Shown: in pieces, positions 37,817-46,676 of the stretch | How the letters are laid out: the number at the start of each line of letters is the position of its first letter | How positions within the stretch are numbered: position 1 is the stretch's first letter | Origin: Rhodobacteraceae bacterium LMO-JJ12 | Lineage (GTDB): Bacteria; Pseudomonadota; Alphaproteobacteria; Rhodobacterales; Rhodobacteraceae | DNA length: 64,000 nucleotides | Assembly (NCBI GenBank): GCA_021555075.1 | Contig: JAKGBX010000002.1 | Coordinates: 62,001 to 126,000, forward strand | Direction of reading: 5' to 3' | Notes under the pieces: model-generated | Seen by the model: the letters and a program-made list of their open reading frames with translations, nothing else | Told to the model about the DNA's origin: nothing | Database searches by the model: none | Position numbers and translations under genes: made by a program

Positions 37817-39103
37817 TTAGAGAAGTCCAAGCAGCTTTTGGCACAATTGATCCATCCGGTCCATATGTGCATCGATCAGGGAGGTGGCGCGTGCGGTTTG
37901 TTCGCCGAGGGCTGGGTCAGATAGCGTCGCGGCAAGCGTGTGGGGTGTGTCTGTGAGCCTGGCAGCCGCGGAACGGGACAATTGGGCGTAATCGTCAGCG
38001 AAATTGGCGGTGTGAGGACCATGCAAGACGGCGCAGCCAAGTCGCACGGCTTCCCAAGGGTTGTGGCCCTCAATGTCACTCATTGTGCCGCCGATAAATG
38101 CAGTGGGCGCAAGACGGAAGAACAGACCCATCTCGCCAAATGTGTCGGCCAGATAGACTTGCGTTTCGCGAGTTACGGGGTCTTTCCTGCTGCGCTGTGC
38201 TGGGACCAAACCAGCCGCGCGGATTGCCGAAAGTATCTCAGGGGCACGATCAGGCAGGCGAGGGGCGATGACAAGGAGCGCGTTGGGGTCGGTTTTCAGC
38301 CGTATCGCGTGGGCCGCGAGAACAAGAGCTTCATCCTCGGGATGAGTTGATGCAGCGAGCCAGAGCGGGCGCCCCCGAAAGGCACGCTCAAGCAAGGCCC
38401 GATCTTCCGGTTTATCCGCAAGCGGCGGTGCGATTGGTTTGAGCGACCCGTCGCACTGAACCAGCGGCGCTCCGAGCACGGCAAGATGCTCGGCTGTCTT
38501 GGCATCTTGGGCCGAGATCAGGGCAAACCGCGGTAAAATATCGCGATACATTGCTGCACCGCGCTCGCGTCGCGCAAATGCGGCCTCGTTCATCCGGGCA
38601 TTGACCAGAGCCAGCGCAATACCGGCACGATCGATTCGATAGACGAGACCCGGCCAAAGCTCCTGTTCGGCCCAGATTGACAGATCGGGGCGCCAATGGG
38701 CGAGAAAACGCCGCGACGGGCCGGGTGCATCAAGGGGCGCAAACTGATGGATCGTGCGCGGCGGAAGGTTGTGCGCAAACACTGCGGCCGAGGCGCGTGT
38801 GCCAGAAGTGACAAGAAAATGCAGGTTGCGGTCCTGCGCCTGCATTCGGTCAATCAACCCGCGCAAGGCCAGCACCTCACCAAGCCCCACGGCATGCAGC
38901 CAGACGAGTTTCCCCTCCGGTCGCGCGACGGACGTTTCGCCCAGCTTCTCGCGCCAACGGGTTGGATGCTCTTTGCCTCGTTTCAACCGACGTTTTAGAT
39001 GCCAAGGCAACAGCGGCTCAATCGCCCAAGTCAACGTCAACCATCCACGCAGAGCAATACTGGGAGGGCGTGGCTCAGACCGCATAGCTAGGCGTTCCAT
39101 CAT
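37817..39103 (-). CDS. Kdo transferase-family glycosyltransferase (WaaA-like), paralogue 1
   Basis: 428 residues. VWLHAVGLGEVLALRGL, EQELWPGLVYR and GGTMSDIEGHNPWEAVR are the WaaA/KdtA landmarks. It is upstream of paralogue 2 in the same operon. There is an ATG at 39103 and another at 39100; AGAGGA directly precedes them, so the second may be used. Which of the two is the housekeeping Kdo transferase cannot be told. Confidence 0.87.
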   Translation of the reverse strand: MMERLAMRSEPRPPSIALRGWLTLTWAIEPLLPWHLKRRLKRGKEHPTRWREKLGETSVARPEGKLVWLHAVGLGEVLALRGLIDRMQAQDRNLHFLVTSGTRASAAVFAHNLPPRTIHQFAPLDAPGPSRRFLAHWRPDLSIWAEQELWPGLVYRIDRAGIALALVNARMNEAAFARRERGAAMYRDILPRFALISAQDAKTAEHLAVLGAPLVQCDGSLKPIAPPLADKPEDRALLERAFRGRPLWLAASTHPEDEALVLAAHAIRLKTDPNALLVIAPRLPDRAPEILSAIRAAGLVPAQRSRKDPVTRETQVYLADTFGEMGLFFRLAPTAFIGGTMSDIEGHNPWEAVRLGCAVLHGPHTANFADDYAQLSRSAAARLTDTPHTLAATLSDPALGEQTARATSLIDAHMDRMDQLCQKLLGLL

Positions 39104-39150
39104 TCCTCTGACCAGAAATATGCTGGGGGTTTGGGGGTAAAACCCCCAAG
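39104..39150 (-). repeat. Dispersed intergenic motif, copy 2, with hairpin
   Basis: Minus strand: a hairpin TTGGGGG/CCCCCAA (about 39130-39150), then CCCAGCATATTTCTGG and TCAGAGGAA immediately before the WaaA-like start. The motif also supplies the purine-rich ribosome binding region. Confidence 0.5.
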
Positions 39151-39222
39151 GCCTGCGTGGCCTGAACGCATTCCAACCTTCTGCGCGCAGCGCCCCGATG
39201 GAACGCCGCCCCTAACGGCACC

Positions 39223-40344
39223 TTAGCCATGGTCGTGGAATTCTTTTTGCAGGCTGCGGGACCAGAACGCAGGATCGGCCAGCACTTCGACAAACCTTGC
39301 GGCGGCGTTTCCTTCACCAAAGGCGGCATCGCGCGGGTGTCGTTGGGCCCATTCGCGGGTCAGGAAACCGGCGATAGCTGCGGTGTCAAAGGCGCCGCAA
39401 AAAGTAATCGACGCGCCCTCGGCGCGATTGTTCTGCCGGGTGCCAATATCGAGCGAAGGAATACCCAGGAACGGTGCCTCTCGCACACCAGCGCTGGAAT
39501 TGCCGATTATGCAGGTGGCGTGCTTCATGGCTTCTGAGAAATGTGCAAACCGCATTGACGGGATGGCGCGAAAGCGGTCCGCTGGCAGAGCGTTGATGAC
39601 CTCAAGGATATCCTCCGAGCCGGGATCATTGTTGGGCAGGATCACAACGAAATTCCGGCCCGAGGCTTCCAGCGCCGCGAACAGTGCCGCCGCCTGGGCA
39701 CCTATGGTGTCGGCTTCGGAGGTGACGGGATGAAAGGTGACAATGCCGAAATCATCAAACGGGATGGCATAATGCGCCCGCACCGTTTCAATGGCTACGC
39801 CAGAGGAATGTGAATGAAAATCAAGCTCAGGCGAACCAATGGGAAAGATTGCATCTGTTGGCTCTCCCAGGGCCATGACCCGTTTTGCCGCCGCTTGGGA
39901 CGAGACGAAATGGCAATAGGCCAGCTTGGTGTTGCAGTGGCGAAAGAGCTCATCAATCGTGCCCGACACTTCGCCTCCTTCGATATGGGCGCAGCGTATG
40001 TAATTGGTTGCGCAGACCAAAGCACAGGCCAGTGCCTCGACACGATCGCCATGTACTACCACCAGATCGGGGCGGTGTTCGGCGACAAAATCGGAAAAGC
40101 CCAGCAAGGTCTTGGCCAACACCAGGTCCTGAGGATCGCCGATGCGCTGGTTGAGAAATTCATGAACCGTGACCCCAGGCGTGCGGTGCACCTCGATCTT
40201 GGTCAGACCGTAACGCTCGAGCATATGCATGCCGGTGACGAAGATGCTCACGTCATGGCCAGCATCACGCGCCGCCAGCGCCAGAGGTTCGATCTTGCCA
40301 AAATCGGCGCGGGTTCCGGTGACGAAGAGAAGGCGTTTTTGCAT
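39223..40344 (-). CDS. UDP-N-acetylglucosamine 2-epimerase, hydrolysing (NeuC/LegG type)
   Basis: 373 residues. VTGTRADFGKIEPL, VVHGDRVEALA, HIEGGEVSGTIDE and GNSSAGVREAP are the conserved active-site segments of hydrolysing epimerases. The reaction gives ManNAc (NeuC) or its 2,4-diacetamido analogue (LegG), the substrate of the NeuB-type synthase encoded 3 kb away. No dehydratase or aminotransferase for legionaminic acid is present here, slightly favouring Neu5Ac. Confidence 0.9.
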   Translation of the reverse strand: MQKRLLFVTGTRADFGKIEPLALAARDAGHDVSIFVTGMHMLERYGLTKIEVHRTPGVTVHEFLNQRIGDPQDLVLAKTLLGFSDFVAEHRPDLVVVHGDRVEALACALVCATNYIRCAHIEGGEVSGTIDELFRHCNTKLAYCHFVSSQAAAKRVMALGEPTDAIFPIGSPELDFHSHSSGVAIETVRAHYAIPFDDFGIVTFHPVTSEADTIGAQAAALFAALEASGRNFVVILPNNDPGSEDILEVINALPADRFRAIPSMRFAHFSEAMKHATCIIGNSSAGVREAPFLGIPSLDIGTRQNNRAEGASITFCGAFDTAAIAGFLTREWAQRHPRDAAFGEGNAAARFVEVLADPAFWSRSLQKEFHDHG

Positions 40345-40437
40345 GGGGCTTCCACGTTGCGAAGTGTTTGATGGTATGGACAGAATGGCTGACGATGTCT
40401 AGTTAGTCGCGGATTTCCATCTGAAAGGCGAAGCTCC

Positions 40438-41241
40438 ATGACAGATGAACGGATCGTGCTTTGTATGAAATGGGGCACGCTATTTCCGCCCGATTATGTC
40501 AATGTGCTTTATAACGCCTGTCGGCGGGCCATTTCGGGTAACTTCCGGTTTGTTTGTCTGACGGATGATGCGCAGGGGTTTGTTGAGGGGATCGAGGCGT
40601 TGTCGATCCCTGATATCGGGTTGAGTGCGGATCAGTGGTACACCAAAGGGGTATGGCCGAAATTGGCGCTCTATGTGGCGGACTTGCATAGCCTTAAGGG
40701 GCGGTGTCTTTTTATCGACCTTGACATGGTGGTGCTGCGCGGGTTGGACGAGATGTTTGATTTCGGTCATGGTTTCGTGAGCACGGATATGGGCGAAGGT
40801 TGGCGGCCCGGTGGGCGGGAAGGCGCCAAAAAGGAACCGGGAACGTGTGTTTTTGCTTTTAACGTCGGGGAAGAAACGCAAATTCTGGAGGCTTTTCTGG
40901 CCGATAAATCAGCTGCATTGCAGAATTTTCAGAACGAGCAAGATTTCGCGGGCGCACATGCGCAAACCATGGAGTTCTGGCCCGATGGTTGGGTTCTGAG
41001 CTTCAAGAGGTTTTTGCGGCGTCCGATTGGGGTGGATTTGTTCTTGCCGCCGCTCGCTCCGCCGGATAGCGCCAAGATTATTGCATTTCATGGTGACCCG
41101 CGCCCGATCAAGCTGGTTCCGAGGCGGGCAGGCTTCTGGGACAGGTTCCCGCATATGGGGCATGGGCAAGTGGATTGGGTGCGAGACTACTGGGTGGAAA
41201 ACGGCGGGCGGGAGCCTCTTGAGCGTGAAAGGGACGGGTGA
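40438..41241 (+). CDS. Putative glycosyltransferase (GT8-like, DxD)
   Basis: 267 residues. CLFIDLDMVVLRGLDEMF carries a D94-x-D96 metal/nucleotide-sugar motif, and WPKLALYV resembles the GT8 acceptor region. AFHGDPRPIKL near the end is typical of this family found in LPS and capsule loci. Function is inferred from motif and context only. Confidence 0.75.
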   Translation: MTDERIVLCMKWGTLFPPDYVNVLYNACRRAISGNFRFVCLTDDAQGFVEGIEALSIPDIGLSADQWYTKGVWPKLALYVADLHSLKGRCLFIDLDMVVLRGLDEMFDFGHGFVSTDMGEGWRPGGREGAKKEPGTCVFAFNVGEETQILEAFLADKSAALQNFQNEQDFAGAHAQTMEFWPDGWVLSFKRFLRRPIGVDLFLPPLAPPDSAKIIAFHGDPRPIKLVPRRAGFWDRFPHMGHGQVDWVRDYWVENGGREPLERERDG

Positions 41242-41245
41242 GATC

Positions 41246-41941
41246 ATGGGGGCTTTCGGGCGATTGAAAGAGAAAATAAGGCGATGGAAGCTGGCCGGGC
41301 GCGAGCCGCGTGACGTTTTTTCTAACATCTACACCAGCAATAAATGGGGCGATCCCGAGAGCCGGTCCGGAAAGGGTTCGAACATAGTGGCGACGGAGAG
41401 GATCCGTGCAGCACTGCCCGGGTTGGTGCGCGATCTTGGTGCCGAGAGCTTTCTCGACCTGCCCTGCGGCGATTATTTCTGGATGCAGCGGGTGGAGCTT
41501 GGAGTGAAGACCTATACCGGCGGCGATATCGTGGTGGAACTCATTGCGGAGAATCAACGGAAGTATGCGCGGGAGGGCGTGAATTTCGAGGTGATCAACC
41601 TTATCGAAGGCCCGGTGCCGAGACATGACATTGTATTCGTGCGCGATTGTTTGGTACATCTGAGCCTCGCGCATGTGGCTGCAGCAATTCGCAATCTGAA
41701 AGCCTCGGGATCGACATGGCTCGTGACCACTACGTATCCGGAAACCGGCACCAACGAAGCCATTTCCACCGGCCAGTGGCGGGCGCTCGATCTGACGGCG
41801 CCGCCTTTCTCTTTCCCCTCGCCTGAACGGATGATCGACGAGGCGATGCCTGGGCTGAAAGGCAGTAGCCACGACAAGTCGATGGGTGTCTGGCGGTTGG
41901 CCGATTTGCCGGACCTTGCGGCACTGGAGGCCGACGTATGA
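41246..41941 (+). CDS. Class I SAM-dependent methyltransferase
   Basis: 231 residues. SFLDLPCGDYFWMQ is motif I of the SAM fold, and DIVFVRDCLVHLS is near motif IV. It probably methylates a sugar in the same glycan. It begins 4 bases after the glycosyltransferase stop and its last codons overlap the sulfotransferase start. A start further upstream (41027) is only a frame shadow of the preceding gene. Confidence 0.78.
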   Translation: MGAFGRLKEKIRRWKLAGREPRDVFSNIYTSNKWGDPESRSGKGSNIVATERIRAALPGLVRDLGAESFLDLPCGDYFWMQRVELGVKTYTGGDIVVELIAENQRKYAREGVNFEVINLIEGPVPRHDIVFVRDCLVHLSLAHVAAAIRNLKASGSTWLVTTTYPETGTNEAISTGQWRALDLTAPPFSFPSPERMIDEAMPGLKGSSHDKSMGVWRLADLPDLAALEADV

Positions 41942-42549
41942 CTGTCGTGGGTAAGGATTTCCTTTTCGTTCATGTACCAAAATCGGCAGGTAAATCAGTG
42001 GCGGCCTATCTGGGTGGCACCACGAAAGGAATTCCGAGCCATGCGCCGCTCTGGTATCTGCGCGAAGAGTTGGGGCTGACGCAATATGCATTCGGTACCG
42101 TGCGCAATCCCTGGGCGCGGATGGTTTCGGCCTATGCCTTCATTTCCCAGAAACCGCTGCGTAAGCATGAATCAGCCGATTATCAGCGCGACGTTGCTGA
42201 TCGGGGTTTTCGCGACTGGCTATTGAACGACACCTTTTTCTCGCACGAGGATGCGCTTTGGGATGTGCCCGCACGGGCTGCGTTCCAGCGACGGTCACAG
42301 GAATTCTGGCTGAAAGGCTGTGATTACATCTGCAAGGTAGAGACGCTGGTGCAAGATCTGAAACAGGTGAGCAAACATATCACCATGCCCCGCAGGCGGT
42401 ACTTCGGATTGCTTGGGCGGCCGGAGTTGAAGCAAAAAAACACCAGTTCACACGGCTCCTATCGAGACTATTACGACGAGGAAACGCGCGCTTTCATCGC
42501 CCTGCATTTCGCATGGGAAATCGGGGAATTCGGTTACAGTTTCGAGTGA
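41938..42549 (+). CDS. Sulfotransferase family protein
   Basis: 203 residues. FLFVHVPKSAGKSVAAYLGG is a 5'-phosphosulfate-binding loop, and FGTVRNPWARMVSAY is the 3'-phosphate-binding motif of PAPS-dependent sulfotransferases (sulfotransfer_2 type). It would add sulfate to a carbohydrate. Its start overlaps the methyltransferase stop (ATGA). Confidence 0.82.
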   Translation: MTVVGKDFLFVHVPKSAGKSVAAYLGGTTKGIPSHAPLWYLREELGLTQYAFGTVRNPWARMVSAYAFISQKPLRKHESADYQRDVADRGFRDWLLNDTFFSHEDALWDVPARAAFQRRSQEFWLKGCDYICKVETLVQDLKQVSKHITMPRRRYFGLLGRPELKQKNTSSHGSYRDYYDEETRAFIALHFAWEIGEFGYSFE

Positions 42550-42585
42550 GACGAAGCTGTGCAAGACCACACGCCGCAAAACCTT

Positions 42586-43614
42586 TCATGCGAGATCGCT
42601 CCATTTGAGTTGTTGGTTTCGTTTTACCGGCTGTTTCAACGTCTTTCCCATCACCTTGTCGAAATCATAGCCCGGAATCTCGCCCGAGCCGGGGCGGCGG
42701 GCCCAGATGTCTTGCTCCTCGATAACATGACCTGCGGGCAGATCAGCATCAGCCACGACAGAGGCGCGGGCGAAGCGATAGACATCTTCTTCGGGGCCGG
42801 TGCGTTTCTTGTCGTTGTTCGCGGCGATCCAGATTTCACGTGAGCGATCAATCAGCAGGCGCAGTTCGGCAGGGTCCATTGAGCAGGAGATATCCGGTCC
42901 CTTGCGGTAGCGCGTGTCGGTATAGTGCCGCTCGAGGATCGAGGCACCCAGCGCGACCGAGGCCAGTGCCATTTCTGGGCCGATAGAGTGATCAGAAAAG
43001 CCTACAACGGCGTTTGGGAAGGCTTGGCGCAGGTCGGTTACACCCTTGAGCGAGACGATTTCGGCCGGAGAAGGATAAAGATTGGTGCATTCCAGCAGCG
43101 CATATTCGATCCCGGCATCATCCAGGATCTGAACGCTGGCGCGCATTGTCTCGATGGTCTGCATACCGGTGGACATGATCACCGGTTTACCCTTGCGCGC
43201 GATGTGGCGGATGAGGGGCAGGTTGTCCGCTTCTCCTGAACCGATCTTGTAAGCAGGTACGTCGAGCGTTTCGAGAAAATCGGCAGCGGCGCGGGAGAAT
43301 GGCGTGGAAATCCAGATCAGGCCGAGGCTTTCCGAGTAGCGTTTCAGCTCGGCCTCGTCGTCGAGGGAAAGCGCGCATTGCTGCATCACCTCCCAGATCG
43401 AGATGTCGGCATTGGGCGGGAAGATCTGCTTGGCCTCGTCAGTCATCTCGTCTTCAACGATATGGGTCTGATGCTTGACCATCTCGCAGCCTGAGGCGGC
43501 GGCAAGGCGCACCATCTCCTTCGCGACAGCCAGATCGCCGCCGTGGTTTATGCCAATCTCGGCAATGACAAGTGGGGGATGGGCGGGGCCGATCTCGCGG
43601 TGGGCGATTTTCAT
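42586..43614 (-). CDS. N-acetylneuraminate synthase family protein (NeuB/LegI type)
   Basis: 342 residues. LVIAEIGINHGGDLAVAKEM, YKIGSGEADN, GFSDHS and ERHYTDTRYRKGPD are NeuB motifs; a SAF/antifreeze-like domain (DLPAGHVIEEQDI) closes the protein. It condenses phosphoenolpyruvate with the epimerase product to form a nine-carbon sugar acid. Its ATG overlaps the stop of the acyltransferase gene (ATGA). Confidence 0.92.
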   Translation of the reverse strand: MKIAHREIGPAHPPLVIAEIGINHGGDLAVAKEMVRLAAASGCEMVKHQTHIVEDEMTDEAKQIFPPNADISIWEVMQQCALSLDDEAELKRYSESLGLIWISTPFSRAAADFLETLDVPAYKIGSGEADNLPLIRHIARKGKPVIMSTGMQTIETMRASVQILDDAGIEYALLECTNLYPSPAEIVSLKGVTDLRQAFPNAVVGFSDHSIGPEMALASVALGASILERHYTDTRYRKGPDISCSMDPAELRLLIDRSREIWIAANNDKKRTGPEEDVYRFARASVVADADLPAGHVIEEQDIWARRPGSGEIPGYDFDKVMGKTLKQPVKRNQQLKWSDLA

Positions 43615-44516
43615 GTGTCACTCTCCTGAGCTTGCGGGATGTCTTTCCAGCGATTGTGGATCCAGAACCATTGGCCCATGTGCTGGCGCACTATGGCTTC
43701 CAGAGAATCGTTGAGTGTTTGGGTCATTTCTTGAGCTGTTGAATGCGCAATCGGGGCCTCGAGCACGGCCCGGAAGCTGAGCCCGTCGGGCTGGCGAATG
43801 CTATAGCAGGGGATCACGATGGCGTTATACTTTAACGCCAACTCGGCGAAGCTGAGCGCGGTATAGGCGGTGTGGCCGAAGAACTTGAGCGGCACGCCGT
43901 TGTTGAGGCGCTGGTCGATCAGCACGGCAAGCGTGCCGCCGCCTTTCATGAAACGCATCATTTCGGCCATGCCGCGCCGCCCGCGCGAAAACAGGGGCGT
44001 GCCGACTTTCGAGATCGTCTCAACATAGATCGTATTGAACTGGGGGATGTTCATCGGACGATAAATTCCGCCAACCGAAAAACCACGGGCAATCACACCC
44101 GCGCGGATCACATCGTAATTCCCGAAGTGACCGGAGACGAGGATCGACGGGCGGCCTTCTGCGCGGGCTTGTTCCAGTGCGGCAACGCCCGGCCCCTCTA
44201 GCGGTGTCGCCTGTGCGATTTTGATGAATTCGTCGGGTGAAAAAAGTTCTGCCAGGGTGCGACCGAAATTGTCAGGCACGTCGCGCGCAATCTGGTTGAT
44301 TTCGGCGTCAGGCGTTTCTGGCGCGACAAGCCGAATATTGGCGCCAATTCTTTTGCGCCATCCGAGCAGGGGCGCCACGATACGCGAAAGAAACCACCCC
44401 GAGAATGGCACGCGTTTATTGTAAGGCAGGCGGCGCATGATCCAAAGCACCGCCTTGATCAATGCAAATTGCACGCGGTCTTTAGCGCTGCGGGGTTGGG
44501 CGGGCTTGGTGCTCAT
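43611..44516 (-). CDS. Lysophospholipid/lipid A acyltransferase (LpxL/HtrB-like)
   Basis: 301 residues. SGHFGNYD gives the catalytic His130-x4-Asp135 pair, and FKGGG/IDQRLNNGVPLKFFG is the acceptor-side motif. LpxL-type enzymes add a secondary acyl chain to Kdo-lipid A at the inner membrane. A GTG eight codons upstream (44540) is also in frame. Coupling to neuB suggests that lipid A and the nonulosonate are made together. Confidence 0.88.
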   Translation of the reverse strand: MSTKPAQPRSAKDRVQFALIKAVLWIMRRLPYNKRVPFSGWFLSRIVAPLLGWRKRIGANIRLVAPETPDAEINQIARDVPDNFGRTLAELFSPDEFIKIAQATPLEGPGVAALEQARAEGRPSILVSGHFGNYDVIRAGVIARGFSVGGIYRPMNIPQFNTIYVETISKVGTPLFSRGRRGMAEMMRFMKGGGTLAVLIDQRLNNGVPLKFFGHTAYTALSFAELALKYNAIVIPCYSIRQPDGLSFRAVLEAPIAHSTAQEMTQTLNDSLEAIVRQHMGQWFWIHNRWKDIPQAQESDT

Positions 44517-44630
44517 ATTGCGGTATATCGCGCAAAACACTGACGTGGGGAAGGGCGAATGGGTAGGTCGGGATCATACGCTATGCACAGGCCACCGCGC
44601 GCGCCCTTTGAGACGACGGCGTGCGTGCAA

Positions 44631-45008
44631 TCAGTTTTCGAGCTTTAACTTGACGAGCTCACTCGACCATCCATCAACGGAACATCGGGCGCGTATATAA
44701 ACTTCGCGCGTGCCGTCGGGCGGCATTACGTTGACTAACGATCTGGTAAATGGCTGTTCTTCGACATGCGGATGCATCAACTCGCGATAGCCGATAATAT
44801 TGCCGTTGGCGTCTTGAACGTCCCAACCATCGGCATAGTGGTCCCAGCCTGTATCGGGGTGCCGCAGTGTGACATTGATGCGCCAGCCCATGCCGCTGCG
44901 TTCAGCAGTTGCCTTGACGATTTCCGGAAAGTCGGCCCGCACAGCGGTGGTGAAACCGACAGCAAGCAGACCGGCAAGGACGAGAGATATGAGATGGGAT
45001 CTGATCAT
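44631..45008 (-). CDS. Small secreted protein of unknown function
   Basis: 125 residues starting MIRSHLISLVLAGLLAVGF, a Sec signal peptide likely cleaved at VRA-DFP. The mature ~100 residues contain GWRINVTLRHPDTGWDHYAD and REVYIRARCSVDGWSSEL and look like a small beta-sandwich. No family name recognised. It diverges from glcD. Confidence 0.7.
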   Translation of the reverse strand: MIRSHLISLVLAGLLAVGFTTAVRADFPEIVKATAERSGMGWRINVTLRHPDTGWDHYADGWDVQDANGNIIGYRELMHPHVEEQPFTRSLVNVMPPDGTREVYIRARCSVDGWSSELVKLKLEN

Positions 45009-45105
45009 GACAGCGTCTATACCAACACTTGGGCCTGGCCGGTAACTCAACTCTTCGTGCAGTGTCGTGAACTGAGGCAATTGCGCATCATGAGAACAAC
45101 GCGGC

Positions 45106-45133
45106 TTGTGCCTCTTTTAAGATTGGTTATAAT
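45106..45133 (+). promoter_or_regulatory. Probable promoter of the glycolate oxidase operon
   Basis: A perfect TATAAT (45128-45133) lies 28 bases before the glcD ATG, with CTTGTG (45106-45111) 16 bases upstream as a weak -35. AGGAG precedes the ATG. Confidence 0.5.
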
Positions 45134-45160
45134 TTCTTACCAGTCAGCAGGAGTTGCCAC

Positions 45161-46594
45161 ATGGAGATGCCCAAACCCGATTCCAGCGTATTGGCCAAAA
45201 AGCCGATTCTGGTGAAGCGACTGTTGGAGGTGTTGCCAAAAGATGCGGTGATCCATGAGGTGGCAGAGACGCGGGCGTATGAATGTGACGCGCTCACGGC
45301 CTATCGCTGCCCGCCGATGTTGGCGGTATTGCCGACGAGTACTCAAGAAGTCTCGGATGTTTTGCGCATCTGTCATCAGATGGGTGTTCCGGTGGTGCCG
45401 CGTGGGGCAGGCACGTCGCTGGCCGGCGGGGCGCTGCCCACGGCGGATTGCGTGATTCTGGGTGTTGCGCGGATGAACGAGGTTCTGGAGACCGATTACG
45501 ATAACCGTTTTATCCGGGTGCAGACCGGGCGAACCAATCTGAGCGTTTCGGGCGCTGTGGAGGAGGAAGAGTTCTTCTATGCACCCGATCCGTCAAGTCA
45601 GTTGGCCTGTGCCATCGCTGGAAATATCGCGATGAATTCCGGGGGCGCGCATTGTCTGAAATACGGGGTGACAACCAATAACCTTATCGGCGTGACAATG
45701 GTGATGATGGATGGCGAGGTGGTCGAGATCGGCGGCGCGCATCTGGATGCGGCACATTACGATCTGCTCGGCCTGATCTGTGGCTCGGAAGGGCAGTTGG
45801 GTGTTGTTACCGAAGCGACGCTGCGTATTCTGCGCAAGCCCGAAGGTGCGCGACCGGTGCTAATGGGTTTCGATAGCAACGAAGTCGCAGGGGAATGCGT
45901 TTCGGACATTATCAAGGCCGGAGTCTTGCCGGTGGCGATCGAATTCATGGACCGGCCCTGTATCCGAGCGACAGAAGCCTTTGCGCATGCGGGATACCCC
46001 GATTGCGAGGCGCTTTTGATCGTTGAGGTCGAGGGCAGCGACGCCGAAATTGACGAGCAACTGGGCATGATCCTAGAGATCGCCCGACGGCATAACCCGG
46101 TGGAATTGCGCGAAAGCGGTTCGGCTGAGGAAAGCGCAAAGATCTGGCTGGGCCGCAAGAGTGCCTTTGGCGCAATGGGGCAGATCAACGATTACATGTG
46201 TCTTGATGGTACGATCCCGGTGAGCCAGCTGCCGTATGTGCTGCGTCGTATCGGCGAAATGAGTCGTGAGTATGGGCTGGATGTCGGGAATGTGTTTCAT
46301 GCGGGCGATGGTAACATGCATCCGCTGATCCTGTATGATGCCAACAAACCCGGTGATCTGGAACTGTGCGAGGCATTTGGCAGCGATATCCTGCGACTCT
46401 GCGTCGAGGTGGGTGGCTGTTTGACCGGAGAGCATGGCGTGGGCATCGAAAAGCGCGATTTGATGGTCGATCAGTTCGGGCCAGATGACCTTGATATTCA
46501 GATGGCTGTGAAGGATGTGTTTGATCCTGGGTGGCTTTTGAACCCCGCCAAGGTATTTCCGCTTGGTGCGTCAGCTAATCGACGCGCCGCCTGA
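45161..46594 (+). CDS. glcD: Glycolate oxidase subunit GlcD (FAD-linked)
   Basis: 477 residues. A PCMH-type FAD-binding domain (VVPRGAGTSLAGGALP, GNIAMNSGGAHCLKYG) is followed by the FAD-oxidase C-terminal domain (HAGDGNMHPLI, GCLTGEHGVGIEKRD). With GlcE and GlcF it oxidises glycolate to glyoxylate and passes electrons to the quinone pool. First gene of the operon. Confidence 0.94.
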   Translation: MEMPKPDSSVLAKKPILVKRLLEVLPKDAVIHEVAETRAYECDALTAYRCPPMLAVLPTSTQEVSDVLRICHQMGVPVVPRGAGTSLAGGALPTADCVILGVARMNEVLETDYDNRFIRVQTGRTNLSVSGAVEEEEFFYAPDPSSQLACAIAGNIAMNSGGAHCLKYGVTTNNLIGVTMVMMDGEVVEIGGAHLDAAHYDLLGLICGSEGQLGVVTEATLRILRKPEGARPVLMGFDSNEVAGECVSDIIKAGVLPVAIEFMDRPCIRATEAFAHAGYPDCEALLIVEVEGSDAEIDEQLGMILEIARRHNPVELRESGSAEESAKIWLGRKSAFGAMGQINDYMCLDGTIPVSQLPYVLRRIGEMSREYGLDVGNVFHAGDGNMHPLILYDANKPGDLELCEAFGSDILRLCVEVGGCLTGEHGVGIEKRDLMVDQFGPDDLDIQMAVKDVFDPGWLLNPAKVFPLGASANRRAA

Positions 46595-46650
46595 TCAGCG
46601 CCGGGGGGCTCGCGACGGCCCTTGTGCACCTTAGGTGCGACCGGACCCCC

Positions 46651-46673
46651 GGAGTATTTTCAGCAAGATGAAG
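46651..46673 (+). repeat. Dispersed intergenic motif, copy 3
   Basis: GGAGTATTTTCAGCAAGATG followed by AAG sits directly before the glcE start, preceded by a small hairpin GCACC/GGTGC and a CCCCC run. Confidence 0.5.
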
Positions 46674-46676
46674 ACC

